From Streptomyces muensis (GTDB lineage: Bacteria; Actinomycetota; Actinomycetes; Streptomycetales; Streptomycetaceae): a stretch of 52,850 bases of DNA. Where the stretch lies: assembly GCF_021474425.1 (NCBI RefSeq), contig NZ_JAKEIP010000035.1, positions 1 to 52,850 of the forward strand. The letters run 5' to 3'. The notes beneath the pieces are model-generated. The model did not search any database, was not told the origin of the DNA, and saw only the letters and a program-made list of their open reading frames with translations. This document shows positions 26,682-34,913 of this stretch, piece by piece. A program made the position numbers and the translations under genes. Numbering within the stretch: position 1 is the first letter of the stretch; the number at the start of each line of letters is the position of its first letter.

Positions 26682-27343
26682 TGGCCGGTGCATCGGCGTC
26701 GCCGATCCCGGTCGCGCCTTCAGGCTTGAGCCGCAGAGCCCAGAGGTTCCTTGAAGTGGCCGGCATCCGTGTCCCGGTGCAGGACCGCCGGCGGCACCAC
26801 GAGGCCCGGGGCCGGTACGGGATCCCCGCGGCGGAGATCGCCCGGGCCGCGGAGTTTCAGGACCGCTGGGGCGGCCTTGCTCTGCCGCCGGCCCCGTTCT
26901 ACGAGGGCGGCCCACGCATCCTGGACGCCGGCCATCCCGAGGGCTCGGCGACAGAGGGCTGGTCGTTCTCGGCCGGGAGCGGTCGGGTGTCCATGGCCTA
27001 CGGATTCATGATCGGACCTGAAGGCGAGTTCGGGATTGATGCCAACCGCTGGACACCCCTGCACACCAGCACAGAAGGATGGGTGGAGTCCCTGGCGCTC
27101 GCCGCCCATGCCGGACGCTGGGCCAGGACCGTCACCAAGATCAGGGGCAAGGCCGTCGAGTCCCTGGACCTCGGTGGGTATGAGCCGGTGCCTGAGGTGC
27201 AGGGCCTGACCGATATGTGGTGGCGAGGCGAGGACTCGCTGATCGCCCTGTACCGCGGCGAAGCCGTCGGCCTTGACGCACCGCAATGCCTTGAGGCTCA
27301 CGTCTACGGAGGCCTCGACGAGTGGGGCCTCCACGGCGGCTGA
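26681..27343 (+). CDS. SUKH/SMI1-KNR4-like protein, possible immunity-type protein
   Basis: 220 residues from ATG 26681 (GTG 26678 would add one residue). The region around 48-135 has the feel of SUKH-superfamily proteins: FQDRWGGLALPPAPFYEGG, WSFSAGSGRVSMAYGFMIGP and TPLHTSTEGWVESLALAAHA. A C-terminal part follows, with TDMWWRGEDSLIALYRGEA. SUKH proteins often neutralise contact-dependent or polymorphic toxins, but many are orphan. No toxin gene is adjacent. It is coupled by TGATG to the DUF2199 gene and ends 38 bp before copy C. The family call rests on pattern recognition and needs a profile search. Confidence 0.6.
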   Translation: MAGASASPIPVAPSGLSRRAQRFLEVAGIRVPVQDRRRHHEARGRYGIPAAEIARAAEFQDRWGGLALPPAPFYEGGPRILDAGHPEGSATEGWSFSAGSGRVSMAYGFMIGPEGEFGIDANRWTPLHTSTEGWVESLALAAHAGRWARTVTKIRGKAVESLDLGGYEPVPEVQGLTDMWWRGEDSLIALYRGEAVGLDAPQCLEAHVYGGLDEWGLHGG

Positions 27344-27381
27344 CCGTTCACCAGCGCCTCCGGATCTGAGCACACAGTTGG

Positions 27382-27483
27382 CCGCAGATGGACACCCACA
27401 TCCAGATCGGCCCGACCGGCAAGAAGCTGCTGCCGCTGACGGTCAAGAACGCGGCGGGGGCGCCTGGCGGGCACTCGCACTGA
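27382..27483 (+). pseudogene. Copy C: detached original 3' end of the radical SAM gene
   Basis: It encodes PQMDTHIQIGPTGKKLLPLT and continues VKNAAGAPGGHSH to a TGA, without start or upstream domain. Codons are typical of the host (GAC ACC CAC ATC CAG ATC), unlike copy A. Thirty bases after its stop lies a 16-bp perfect terminator. It is best read as the native end of the gene at 21459, pushed 4 kb downstream by inserted modules that brought a replacement end. Confidence 0.8.
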
Positions 27484-27513
27484 CCGAGGTTCGCGAAGCG
27501 GCCACACACGTAG

Positions 27514-27551
27514 GACAGCCCCTGACCGGGAGAGGCCGGTCAGGGGCTGTC
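27514..27551 (+). terminator. Strong terminator behind copy C, likely the original radical-SAM terminator
   Basis: GACAGCCCCTGACCGG / CCGGTCAGGGGCTGTC, perfect 16-bp arms with a 6-nt loop, starting 30 bp past the copy C stop. It is far stronger than the hairpin behind copy A, consistent with the ancestral gene having ended here. Confidence 0.8.
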
Positions 27552-27637
27552 GTGCGTTCCCGGTCGCGAGCGGTGAGTCGGGAGCTGACCATGGGACAAG
27601 GCCGGGCCGCCCTCTGTGGATCTGTCGAGGAGAGAAC

Positions 27638-28135
27638 ATGGCTGACCAGCGCGACGGGACGGACCGCATCGTGGTCGGGGTGGACGGCTGGGACTCGTCG
27701 AAGCAGGCGCTGCGGTGGGCGGTGCGGCAGGCGGAGCTCACGCGCGGCGAGGTGCTGGCGGTGACCGCCTGGGACATGCCGCAGTTTCATGGCGCGCTCG
27801 GCTGGCTGCCCCCGTCCAGCAGCGACGAAGAGGCGCTGGAAGGCCGGGCGCGTGACGATCTCAAGCGGGCTGTCGAGGAGGCCGTGGGGTCGCGGCCACC
27901 GGTGGAGGTGCGGACCGAGGTGCACTACGGCACGCCCGCCAGTGTGCTGCTCCGCATGGCCCGGGACGCGTCCCTGCTCGTGGTCGGGAGCCGGGGGCTC
28001 GGGGGGTTCGCGGGGCTGCTGTTGGGGTCCGTCGCCCAGCACTGTGCGCAGCATGCGGCGTGTCCGGTCGTCGTGTTCCGGGAGGGTGGCGATCATGCCG
28101 GTGGCGATGGCGATGGGCCTCGCGGTGGACAGTGA
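27638..28135 (+). CDS. Universal stress protein (UspA family)
   Basis: 165 residues, a single Usp domain. The N-terminal strand is RIVVGVDGWDSSKQALRWAV, and the ATP-binding C-terminal motif G-2x-G-9x-G(S) is visible in VVGSRGLGGFAGLLLGS. The extreme C-terminus is Gly/Asp-rich and probably disordered. The ATG has GAGGAGAGA a few bases upstream. It starts about 90 bp after the radical SAM terminator. A short ORF and an atypical glucose-6-phosphate dehydrogenase follow on the same strand, suggesting a small stress or redox operon. Confidence 0.93.
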   Translation: MADQRDGTDRIVVGVDGWDSSKQALRWAVRQAELTRGEVLAVTAWDMPQFHGALGWLPPSSSDEEALEGRARDDLKRAVEEAVGSRPPVEVRTEVHYGTPASVLLRMARDASLLVVGSRGLGGFAGLLLGSVAQHCAQHAACPVVVFREGGDHAGGDGDGPRGGQ

Positions 28136-28198
28136 GGCCGGTCGACGGTCCCGGCGTGCGGTCTGTCGGAGCAGATCAACCCGTCCACAGGAGAGTTC

Positions 28199-28288
28199 AT
28201 GGGCAACTTCCCTCAGACGTTCCGCCGTGTCGGGATCATCGCCAGGGGCATGAAGCTCGGCCGGGCGAAGGCAGGTGCGTGGGCATGA
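28199..28288 (+). CDS. 29-codon ORF between usp and zwf
   Basis: It encodes MGNFPQTFRRVGIIARGMKL and nine more residues. It has a strong ribosome binding site (AGGAGAG) and its stop overlaps the next start by 4 bp (ATGA). The peptide is short, basic and amphipathic. It may be a real small protein, or a leader that couples translation into zwf, which lacks its own Shine-Dalgarno sequence. The name and function are unknown. Confidence 0.5.
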   Translation: MGNFPQTFRRVGIIARGMKLGRAKAGAWA

Positions 28289-29733
28289 TCGACCGGCTCG
28301 CCGTCTTCGGTGCGACCGGGGACCTCACCGCCCGCTACCTGCTGCCGGCGCTGGCCGCGCTTCAGGAGGCGGGGCATCTCGGTGACCGGTTCCGGCTGAC
28401 CGGTGCGAGCAGGGAGGAGTGGAGCAGTGAGCAGTTCCGGGAGTGGATCGGCGCCCAGCTCGACCGGCACGGCGGAGCGTATGCGGCGCAGGCGAGGGAG
28501 GCGATCGTGGGCGGGGCTCGCTATGTGCGGGCCGATGTCACCGGCTCCGCGGACATCGCCGAGGCCGGCATCGCCGAGGCCGTCGCCGGCGACGGACCGG
28601 TCGCCGTTTATCTCGCCCTCCCGCCGGCCCTCTTCCCGCGCGCGGTCACCGCACTGCACGAGGTGGGCCTGCCGAAGGGCAGCCGGATCGTGCTGGAGAA
28701 GCCGTTCGGCGAGGACCTGGCGAGCGCGCGGGAGCTGAACGGGCTGCTCGCCGACCTGGTGCCGGAGCAGGCGGTGTTCCGCGTCGACCACTTCCTGGCC
28801 ATGACGACCGTCCAGAACGTGCTCGGCAGCCGCCTGGCCAACCGGATGCTGGAGCCCATCTGGAACAGCACGCACATCGCCGAAGTGGAGATCATCTGGG
28901 ACGAGACGCTCGCGCTGGAAGGCAGGGCCGGCTACTACGACCACGTCGGCGCGCTCAAGGACATGATCCAGAACCACCTCCTCCAACTGCTCTGCCTGGT
29001 GGCCATGGAACCGCCGATCACCCTCGGCGAACGCGACCTGCGCGACCGGAAGGTCGACGTACTGCGTTCGGTGCGGCTGCTGACCGAGTACGACGTCGTG
29101 CACCGCACCCGCCGTGCGCGCTATCTGCCCGGCCGGATCGACGGCCACGACATTCCGGCCTACGTCGACGAGGAGGGCGTGAGCAGCGAGCGCCGTACCG
29201 AGACGTTCGCGGAGGTGGAGCTGGAACTGGACAGCTGGCGCTGGGCCGGCACCACCTTCCGGCTCCGCAGCGGCAAGGCCCTCAAGGAGGACCGCAAGGA
29301 GGTGGCGGTGCGCTTCCGCGCCGTGCCCCATCTGCCGTTCGGCCACCGTGGCGAAGCCCTGCCCAATGTGCTGCGCTTCCAGCTCGAACCGGAGGGTCTG
29401 ACCCTCGATCTGACGGGCATCGGCTCCCAGGCGCACGAACTGACCCCGCTCTCGCTGACCGCGGCGATGGAACCCCCGGGCCTGCCCGCCTACGGCCGGC
29501 TGCTGCTCGACGTCCTGCGGGGCGACCCCGCTCTGTCCATCCGCGCTGACGAGGCCGAGGAGGCGTGGCGGGTCCTCGAACCCGTACTGGACGCCTGGGA
29601 GAAGGACCTCGTCCCGCTGGAGGAGTACCCGGCCGGCTCGGACGGGCCACCGCCGCCCTCGCCGTACGAGGAGGGCCTCCAGCGGCGGGAGGACCTGCTG
29701 CACGAGCCGGCGGCCCCGTCGGACGACATCTGA
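28285..29733 (+). CDS. zwf: Atypical glucose-6-phosphate dehydrogenase
   Basis: 482 residues. The NADP-binding motif is GATGDL at 9-14, and the C-terminal G6PD domain is complete (YYDHVGALKDMIQNHLLQ, FRLRSGKALKEDRKEVAVRF). The catalytic base His231 in QNHLLQ is kept. Two lysines of classical enzymes are changed: the RKL lysine after the NADP loop is Tyr18, and the lysine of RIDHYLGK is Met173 (here RVDHFLAM). This pattern belongs to a divergent actinobacterial G6PDH group as far as I recall; cofactor or substrate preference may differ. The start at 28285 overlaps the 29-codon ORF. In Streptomyces the classical zwf lies elsewhere with tal/gnd, so this is probably a second copy. Confidence 0.85.
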   Translation: MIDRLAVFGATGDLTARYLLPALAALQEAGHLGDRFRLTGASREEWSSEQFREWIGAQLDRHGGAYAAQAREAIVGGARYVRADVTGSADIAEAGIAEAVAGDGPVAVYLALPPALFPRAVTALHEVGLPKGSRIVLEKPFGEDLASARELNGLLADLVPEQAVFRVDHFLAMTTVQNVLGSRLANRMLEPIWNSTHIAEVEIIWDETLALEGRAGYYDHVGALKDMIQNHLLQLLCLVAMEPPITLGERDLRDRKVDVLRSVRLLTEYDVVHRTRRARYLPGRIDGHDIPAYVDEEGVSSERRTETFAEVELELDSWRWAGTTFRLRSGKALKEDRKEVAVRFRAVPHLPFGHRGEALPNVLRFQLEPEGLTLDLTGIGSQAHELTPLSLTAAMEPPGLPAYGRLLLDVLRGDPALSIRADEAEEAWRVLEPVLDAWEKDLVPLEEYPAGSDGPPPPSPYEEGLQRREDLLHEPAAPSDDI

Positions 29734-29762
29734 AGGCCCCCTCACCAGGGTGACGAGGACGT

Positions 29763-30788
29763 TCAGCCGCCGTCCCTTGCGGATGCCGCGTCCGCCAGGC
29801 GGCCGTCCGCGCGGTCCAGCCAGTGGCGGCGCAGGGCTTCCAGGACGATCGAGACGTCGAAGGAGGTCACGCCGGGGAGTTCGGCGAGGTCGTGGGTGAG
29901 GAAGTCGGCGAGGGCGCGTTCGTCGCGGAAGACGCCCTGGTGGACCACGCAGGAGTGGCCCGCGGTGGTGGAGACGTAGCGTGCCGAGGGGTGGGTGGAC
30001 AGGGCCGTGGCGACGTCGGTGATCGCGCCGGGGGAGACCGTGAGGGCGACGACCGCCTCCAGGGCGTAGCCGAGCAGGGACGGTTCGATCTCCACGCGGG
30101 GGCGGACCAGGCCGCGTTGGAGCAGGGACTGGGTGAGGCGGTAGGCCGTGGACTGCCCGATGGCCAGTCGGCGGGAGATCTGGGCGGCGGTGGTACGGCC
30201 GTCCGCGGCGAGCAGGCCCAGGGTGCGCAGTTCGTCGTCGGTGAGCGGGGCGGGGCCGGGTGGCGGGCCGGTGGGGGTGTCCGGTGCCGCGTGGACGCTG
30301 AGGCGGTGGATCTGGGCGTCGGTGAGGCGGGGCAGGCGCCAGGCGTCGGACTTGGCGGTGGCGGAGAGGACGAGTTCGGAGCGGGCCGAGCGGACGCCGG
30401 GGGTGGCGGGGATGCTCCGGGTGAGCAGGTCGCGGACGTCGGCCCGGCGCTCGGGGAGGACCGAGCAGTAGACGTCCGTCGTGCCGGCGGTGACGGCGAC
30501 CAGGGTCGTGCCGGGCAACTCGGCGAGCCGGCGGGCGACTTCGGGGGCGCCGCCCGGTTCCGCCGTCACCCAGACGTGCCAGGGATGGCCCTCGCCGGAC
30601 ACCGACCAGTCGAGCTGGCCGATCACCCGCAGCAGCCGGTCCGACTCCAGCCGGGCCAATCGGCGCCCCACGGTGCTCGCCGACACCCCCAGCGCCTCGG
30701 CGAGCAGGCTGAGGGGGGCACGCGGGGCGTGCTGGAGTGCGGCGACGAGGTCGAGGTCGTCAGCGTCCAGGAGCGACATGCCGTACAT
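29763..30788 (-). CDS. Lrp/AsnC-family transcriptional regulator with two AsnC modules
   Basis: 341 residues, about twice the usual length. Each half has a winged helix-turn-helix: residues 13-60 (ALQHAPRAPLSLLAEALGVS and STVGRRLARLESDRLLR) and about 183-230 (TAAQISRRLAIGQSTAYRLT). A RAM-like effector domain follows each. It is divergent from an AbgT transporter and an M20 peptidase, with 114 bp between starts that contain the dyad GACCGA-A-TCGGTC. It probably controls that transport/hydrolysis unit and may sense an amino acid such as glutamate (inference). ATG 30788 is used; ATG 30779 (MSLLDADDLDL) is an equally good start. Confidence 0.9.
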   Translation of the reverse strand: MYGMSLLDADDLDLVAALQHAPRAPLSLLAEALGVSASTVGRRLARLESDRLLRVIGQLDWSVSGEGHPWHVWVTAEPGGAPEVARRLAELPGTTLVAVTAGTTDVYCSVLPERRADVRDLLTRSIPATPGVRSARSELVLSATAKSDAWRLPRLTDAQIHRLSVHAAPDTPTGPPPGPAPLTDDELRTLGLLAADGRTTAAQISRRLAIGQSTAYRLTQSLLQRGLVRPRVEIEPSLLGYALEAVVALTVSPGAITDVATALSTHPSARYVSTTAGHSCVVHQGVFRDERALADFLTHDLAELPGVTSFDVSIVLEALRRHWLDRADGRLADAASARDGG

Positions 30789-30806
30789 CGTCGTACATCC
30801 TGCCTG

Positions 30807-30819
30807 GACCGAATCGGTC
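30807..30819. promoter_or_regulatory. Dyad in the divergent lrp-like / abgT-like promoter region
   Basis: GACCGA-A-TCGGTC is a perfect 6-bp dyad between the two divergent genes, beside an AT-rich TGATTTTTCTATGAA stretch. It is a candidate operator for the Lrp-like protein. Confidence 0.4.
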
Positions 30820-30902
30820 AGGGGCTGATTTTTCTATGAACGATACGCTCGAAACTGACGCCGTTCTTGCATGAATCCTTCGGCTGGGGAGTCAATGGAA
30901 GG

Positions 30903-32465
30903 GTGGCTTCCAACCAGACCACCGAACAGGCCCCGCTCACCGGGCTGATGGCCCTGCTGGTCCGTGTCGAGCGAGTGGGCAACAAACTCCCCCACCCCTT
31001 CTGGCTGTTCGGCGTCCTCAGCGTCGTACTGGCCCTCGTCAGCTGGGCGTTGTCCGCCGCCGGCGCCTCCGCGGTGAACCCGGCCGGCGGCAGGACCGTC
31101 ACCGTGCGCAGCCTCGTCTCGGGCGAGGGGCTGCGGATGATGATCGACGACGCGGTGACGAACTACGCCACCTTCCCGCCGCTCGGCACCATCCTGGTCG
31201 TCATGCTCGGCGTGGCCGTCGCCGACCGCTCGGGCCTGCTCCCGGCGATGCTGCGGGGCGCCGTCGCCCGGGTCCCGGCCCGGTGGCTGACGTTCACGCT
31301 GGCGTTCACCGCGATGGTCGCGCACGCCGCGTCCGACGCGGCCTACGTGGTGCTGGTGCCGCTCGGCGCGCTGGCCTTCAGGGCCGTCGGACGCAGCCCG
31401 ATGCTCGGCGCGGTCGTGGCGTTCGTGTCGGTGTCCGCCGGATACGACGCGAGCCCGCTGGTCACCCCGACCGACGCCGTGCTCGCCGGGCTCACCACCG
31501 CCGCCGCGCAGACCGTCGACCCATCCTATGTCGTCAACCCGCTGTCCAACTACTTCTTCTCCATCGGGTCCTCGGTGGTGCTCGCCGCCGTCATCACCGT
31601 CGTCACCGAGAAGGTCATCGCCCGCCGCGTCGCGGCCATGCCGGACGAGCCCGAGCCCATGGACCAGGACACCGACGGCGACGAGCACACGCCCGCGCCC
31701 CTCACCCTCGGTGCCGACGAGCGGCGCGGGCTGCGCAACGCCGGATGGGCGCTGCTGGCGTCCGTCACGGTCGTCGTCGTGGCGATGATCCCGGGCTCCT
31801 CGCCCCTGCGGGGCGAGGGCGGCAGCATCGTGCGGTCGCCGGTGCTGACCGGGATCGCGGTGGTGCTCGCGGTGGCGTTCCTGATCGCGGGCGCCGTGTA
31901 CGGGCGGGCCGTCGGCACCGTGCGCACCGGACAGGACATCCCCGACCACATGGCGAAGGGACTGCGCGAGATGGCGCCGATCCTGGTGCTGTTCTTCGCG
32001 GTCTCCCAGTTCCTGGCCTACTTCAAGTGGACCGGCGTGGGCGAGGTCATGGCGATCCGCGGCGCCGACCTGCTCAAGTCGGCGGGTATCACCGGAGGAT
32101 GGGCGTTCCTCGGCATCCTCCTCGTCTGCACGGTGATCAACCTGCTCGTCACCAGCGGCTCCGCACAATGGGCCCTGGTCGGCCCGGTGTTCGTGCCGAT
32201 GTTCATGCTGCTCGACATCCCGCCCGAGGTGACCCAGGCGGTCTACCGCATCGCCGACTCCTGCACCAACGCGGCCACCCCGATGAGCGCCTACTTCGTC
32301 ATGACGCTCGGCGTCGTCCAGCGCTACCGCCGCTCGGCCGGCATCGGCACGCTTCTCTCCCTGACCCTGCCGCTGTGCCTGACCATGCTGGCCGCCTGGA
32401 CGCTGCTGTTCTACGCCTGGTGGGCACTCGGCATACCGCTGGGCCCGGGAGTCCCCGTCCGCTGA
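30903..32465 (+). CDS. AbgT-family transporter (p-aminobenzoyl-glutamate type)
   Basis: 520 residues from GTG 30903 and about 11 membrane helices. AbgT signatures are visible: NKLPHPFWLFGVLSVVLALV, SDAAYVVLVPLGALAF, SAGYDASPLVTPTDAVLAGL and SGSAQWALVGPVFVPMFMLL. Family members take up p-aminobenzoyl-glutamate or export sulfonamides. The gene is followed 38 bp later by an M20 peptidase resembling glutamate carboxypeptidase, which supports uptake of a glutamyl conjugate. GTG 30903 is preferred over ATG 30867, which has no ribosome binding site; GGGGAG lies 11 nt before 30903. A hydrophilic loop of about 40 residues (EPMDQDTDGDEHTPAPLTLG) sits mid-protein. Confidence 0.9.
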   Translation: MASNQTTEQAPLTGLMALLVRVERVGNKLPHPFWLFGVLSVVLALVSWALSAAGASAVNPAGGRTVTVRSLVSGEGLRMMIDDAVTNYATFPPLGTILVVMLGVAVADRSGLLPAMLRGAVARVPARWLTFTLAFTAMVAHAASDAAYVVLVPLGALAFRAVGRSPMLGAVVAFVSVSAGYDASPLVTPTDAVLAGLTTAAAQTVDPSYVVNPLSNYFFSIGSSVVLAAVITVVTEKVIARRVAAMPDEPEPMDQDTDGDEHTPAPLTLGADERRGLRNAGWALLASVTVVVVAMIPGSSPLRGEGGSIVRSPVLTGIAVVLAVAFLIAGAVYGRAVGTVRTGQDIPDHMAKGLREMAPILVLFFAVSQFLAYFKWTGVGEVMAIRGADLLKSAGITGGWAFLGILLVCTVINLLVTSGSAQWALVGPVFVPMFMLLDIPPEVTQAVYRIADSCTNAATPMSAYFVMTLGVVQRYRRSAGIGTLLSLTLPLCLTMLAAWTLLFYAWWALGIPLGPGVPVR

Positions 32466-32503
32466 CCGCCACCGCCATCACACCCGTACGAGGAGAACCG
32501 CCC

Positions 32504-33658
32504 GTGCCGCCGCGCCGCATCGAGTCCCTGGCCCGCACCGCCCTGCCCGAGATCACCGACGACCTGCGCACCCTGGTCGAACTGGAAACCCCCAGCCACG
32601 ACAAGGAACTGCTGGACAAGGGCCTGGCGGCCGTCGAACAGTGGACGCACCGCAGACTCGGCCCGCCCGACCGGGTACGACGCCATGACGGCGGCCCGCA
32701 CGGCGACATGCTGGAGCTGTCGTACGGCGGAACAGCCCCGGCGACCGTCCTGGTGCTGTGCCACTACGACACCGTGTGGCCGGCCGACACCCTCGCCGAG
32801 TGGCCGTTCCGGGTGACCGAGGACGGCTCGGCGAGCGGGCCCGGCGCGTTCGACATGAAGCTGGGCCTGGTGCAGGCCGTGTGGGCGCTGCGGCTGCTGC
32901 GCGAACTGGAGCTGCCGCACCCCTCGGTACGCCTCTTCCTCAACGGCGACGAGGAGATCGGCAGCCCCGCCTCCCGCCCGCACATCGAACGGCTGAGCGA
33001 GGACGCGGCGGCCACGCTGGTGTGCGAGGCGGCGGCCGGACCGGAGGGGGCGCTGAAGACCTCCCGCAAGGGCGTCGGGCTGTTCGAGGTGACCGTGACG
33101 GGCGTCGAGGCGCACGCGGGCCTCGACCCCTACGCGGGCGCGAGCGCCGTGCACGCCCTCGCCGAACTGGTCACCCGGATCGCCGCCCTGGGCTCCCGGG
33201 AGCGCGGCACGACCGTCAACGTCGGCGTGATCAGCGGCGGTACCGGCACCAACGTCATCGCCGGGCACGCCCACTGCGCCATCGACGTGCGCATCGCCGT
33301 CCCCGCCGAGGCGGCCCGTATCGACGCCGCGCTGGCCGCCCTGCGGCCCGCCGACCCGCGCGTCCGGGTCACCGTCACCGGCGGCTGGAACCGCCCGCCC
33401 ATGGTGCCCGACCCCGGCTCCCAGCTCCTGTTCAAACAGGCGCAGTCGATCGCCGGCGAGCTGGGGTGGCGGCTCGCGGAGACCTCCGTCGGCGGCGCCA
33501 GCGACGGCAACTTCGTCGCCGCCCTCGGCCGGCCCGTCCTGGACGGCCTCGGCGCGGTCGGCGGCGGCGCCCACGCCCGCCACGAGCACGTCCTGCTGGA
33601 CCACGTCCCCGCGCGGACGGCACTGCTGGCGGGGCTGCTCACGGCGTGCGCGCAGTAG
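32504..33658 (+). CDS. M20-family metallopeptidase, glutamate carboxypeptidase-like
   Basis: 384 residues, a two-domain M20 fold. Di-zinc ligands are His87 (CHYDTVWP), Asp117 (GAFDMKLG), Glu151 with the general base Glu150 (NGDEEIGS), Glu175 (VCEAA) and a late His in GGGAHARHEHV. The dimerisation domain lies between (GVEAHAGLDPYAGASAVHAL). Residues resemble carboxypeptidase G2, which removes glutamate from folate-like compounds. Together with the AbgT transporter upstream this suggests salvage of p-aminobenzoyl-glutamate or a similar conjugate (inference). AGGAG precedes the GTG. The gene extends in frame far upstream, but that part overlaps the transporter. Confidence 0.9.
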   Translation: MPPRRIESLARTALPEITDDLRTLVELETPSHDKELLDKGLAAVEQWTHRRLGPPDRVRRHDGGPHGDMLELSYGGTAPATVLVLCHYDTVWPADTLAEWPFRVTEDGSASGPGAFDMKLGLVQAVWALRLLRELELPHPSVRLFLNGDEEIGSPASRPHIERLSEDAAATLVCEAAAGPEGALKTSRKGVGLFEVTVTGVEAHAGLDPYAGASAVHALAELVTRIAALGSRERGTTVNVGVISGGTGTNVIAGHAHCAIDVRIAVPAEAARIDAALAALRPADPRVRVTVTGGWNRPPMVPDPGSQLLFKQAQSIAGELGWRLAETSVGGASDGNFVAALGRPVLDGLGAVGGGAHARHEHVLLDHVPARTALLAGLLTACAQ

Positions 33659-33740
33659 CCACTCAGGAGCCGGCGAAGTAGTTGCCGGATCGTGTCCCCG
33701 ACCCGCATCCGAGCGGCCCGCTCCCCGCGTCTACGACGGT

Positions 33741-34865
33741 ATGGATCTCGAGAAGCCACCACCGCCGCCCCGCCCGGCACCCCAGGAACCCCAGGGGTGC
33801 CTGGTGGCCGCGATCCGCATACCGGTGCGGATCGTCGTGCTCGTGCTGGTCGTGCCGGTGCGGATGGCGTGGGACGCGCTCGTCGTCGCCGGACGCTTCC
33901 TGAACGACACCGTGCTGCGGCCGGTGGGCCGGGCGCTGCTGTGGCTCGGGCGGGCGCTGTTCGTGTGGCCGTTCGTGGCGCTGTGGCGATACGTCGTGGT
34001 CCCCGTGGCGCGGGGGCTCGCCTGGCTCGGGAACATCCTCTTCGTCGTGCCCCTCGTGTGGCTGTACCGGTACGTCCTGACTCCGGTCGGGCACGCGTGC
34101 GCGTGGCTGGCGCGAGGGATCGGGGCCGGCCTGGCGTGGCTCTACGCGCGCGTGCTCACTCCGATCGGGCATGCGGTGATGTGGGTCCTGCGCGGCCTGG
34201 GCGCCGTGCTCGCCGCGATCGGGCTCGGCCTCTTCGCCGCGGTGGCCTGGCTGGCGCGGTACCTCCTCGTCGTCCCGGCACTGTGGGTGTACGAGTGGAT
34301 CCTCACGCCGGTCGGCCGGGCCGTCGCCTGGTGCGCGAGGGGCCTCGTATGGCTGCTGGGCACGATCTTCACCGGCATCGGGATCTCCCTGTACTGGATC
34401 GCGCGCGTGCTGCTCGTCCTGCCCGCGCTGGCCCTGTACCGCTGGGTCCTCGCCCCCGTCGGCCGCGTCCTCGCCGTCGTCGGCAAGGAGATCTGGGACG
34501 CGCTCGGTCACGCCTGGCGGGTCGCCGGGCGGATCTCGCTCGCCGTCGGACGGTTCCTCGCGAACCTCTTCCGGTGGACCTTCGTGGAGCCGGTGCGCTG
34601 GGTGTACCGGACGGTGCTGACACCGGTCGGACACGTCGTCCGGGACGCCGTGCTGCGGCCCGTCGCCGAGGCCGCGCGCAGTGTGGGACGCGCCACCCGG
34701 CAGGCCCTCACCGCCGCCCGCGAGTCCGTACGGCAGGCCCGGGCCGACTTCCGCCGGATGCTCTTCGGCGAGCCGAAGCAGCCCGAAGCAGTCGCCCGGC
34801 GGGAACCTCCGGGCCGCGAGACACGTACTCTTGGTAGCAGTACGACCGCTCTCACGAAGGACTGA
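33741..34865 (+). CDS. Membrane protein with seven VLTPVG-type tandem repeats, unknown function
   Basis: 374 residues. A Pro-rich start (EKPPPPPRPAPQEPQ) is followed by a hydrophobic, Trp/Tyr/Arg-rich body. The body is built of about seven repeats of 28-55 residues that open with Y/W-R-x-V-L-x-P-V-G-R/H and continue x-x-x-W-L-x-R-G. Copies start near LNDTVLRPVGRAL, WRYVVVPVARGL, YRYVLTPVGHAC, YARVLTPIGHAV, YEWILTPVGRAV, YRWVLAPVGRVL and YRTVLTPVGHVV. The C-terminal 70 residues are Arg-rich and soluble. No known family comes to mind. It precedes the DUF2344 gene in the same reading frame, separated by one TGA and a short spacer, so the two are likely cotranscribed. Confidence 0.8.
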   Translation: MDLEKPPPPPRPAPQEPQGCLVAAIRIPVRIVVLVLVVPVRMAWDALVVAGRFLNDTVLRPVGRALLWLGRALFVWPFVALWRYVVVPVARGLAWLGNILFVVPLVWLYRYVLTPVGHACAWLARGIGAGLAWLYARVLTPIGHAVMWVLRGLGAVLAAIGLGLFAAVAWLARYLLVVPALWVYEWILTPVGRAVAWCARGLVWLLGTIFTGIGISLYWIARVLLVLPALALYRWVLAPVGRVLAVVGKEIWDALGHAWRVAGRISLAVGRFLANLFRWTFVEPVRWVYRTVLTPVGHVVRDAVLRPVAEAARSVGRATRQALTAARESVRQARADFRRMLFGEPKQPEAVARREPPGRETRTLGSSTTALTKD

Positions 34866-34913
34866 ACGACACTGGGCAAGCGACAGCCCGTAGGCCCGCC
34901 GCCCGCACCCGCG

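Noticed and set aside
23433..27550. A conventional integrated plasmid or ICE at the radical SAM gene
   Set aside because: The repeats fit an attachment-site pattern, but there is no integrase, excisionase, replication or transfer gene; att labels were therefore not used.
30834..32168. Minus-strand frame over the AbgT gene, rich in His/Asp/Arg
   Set aside because: Antisense shadow; the plus strand has regular membrane helices and family motifs.
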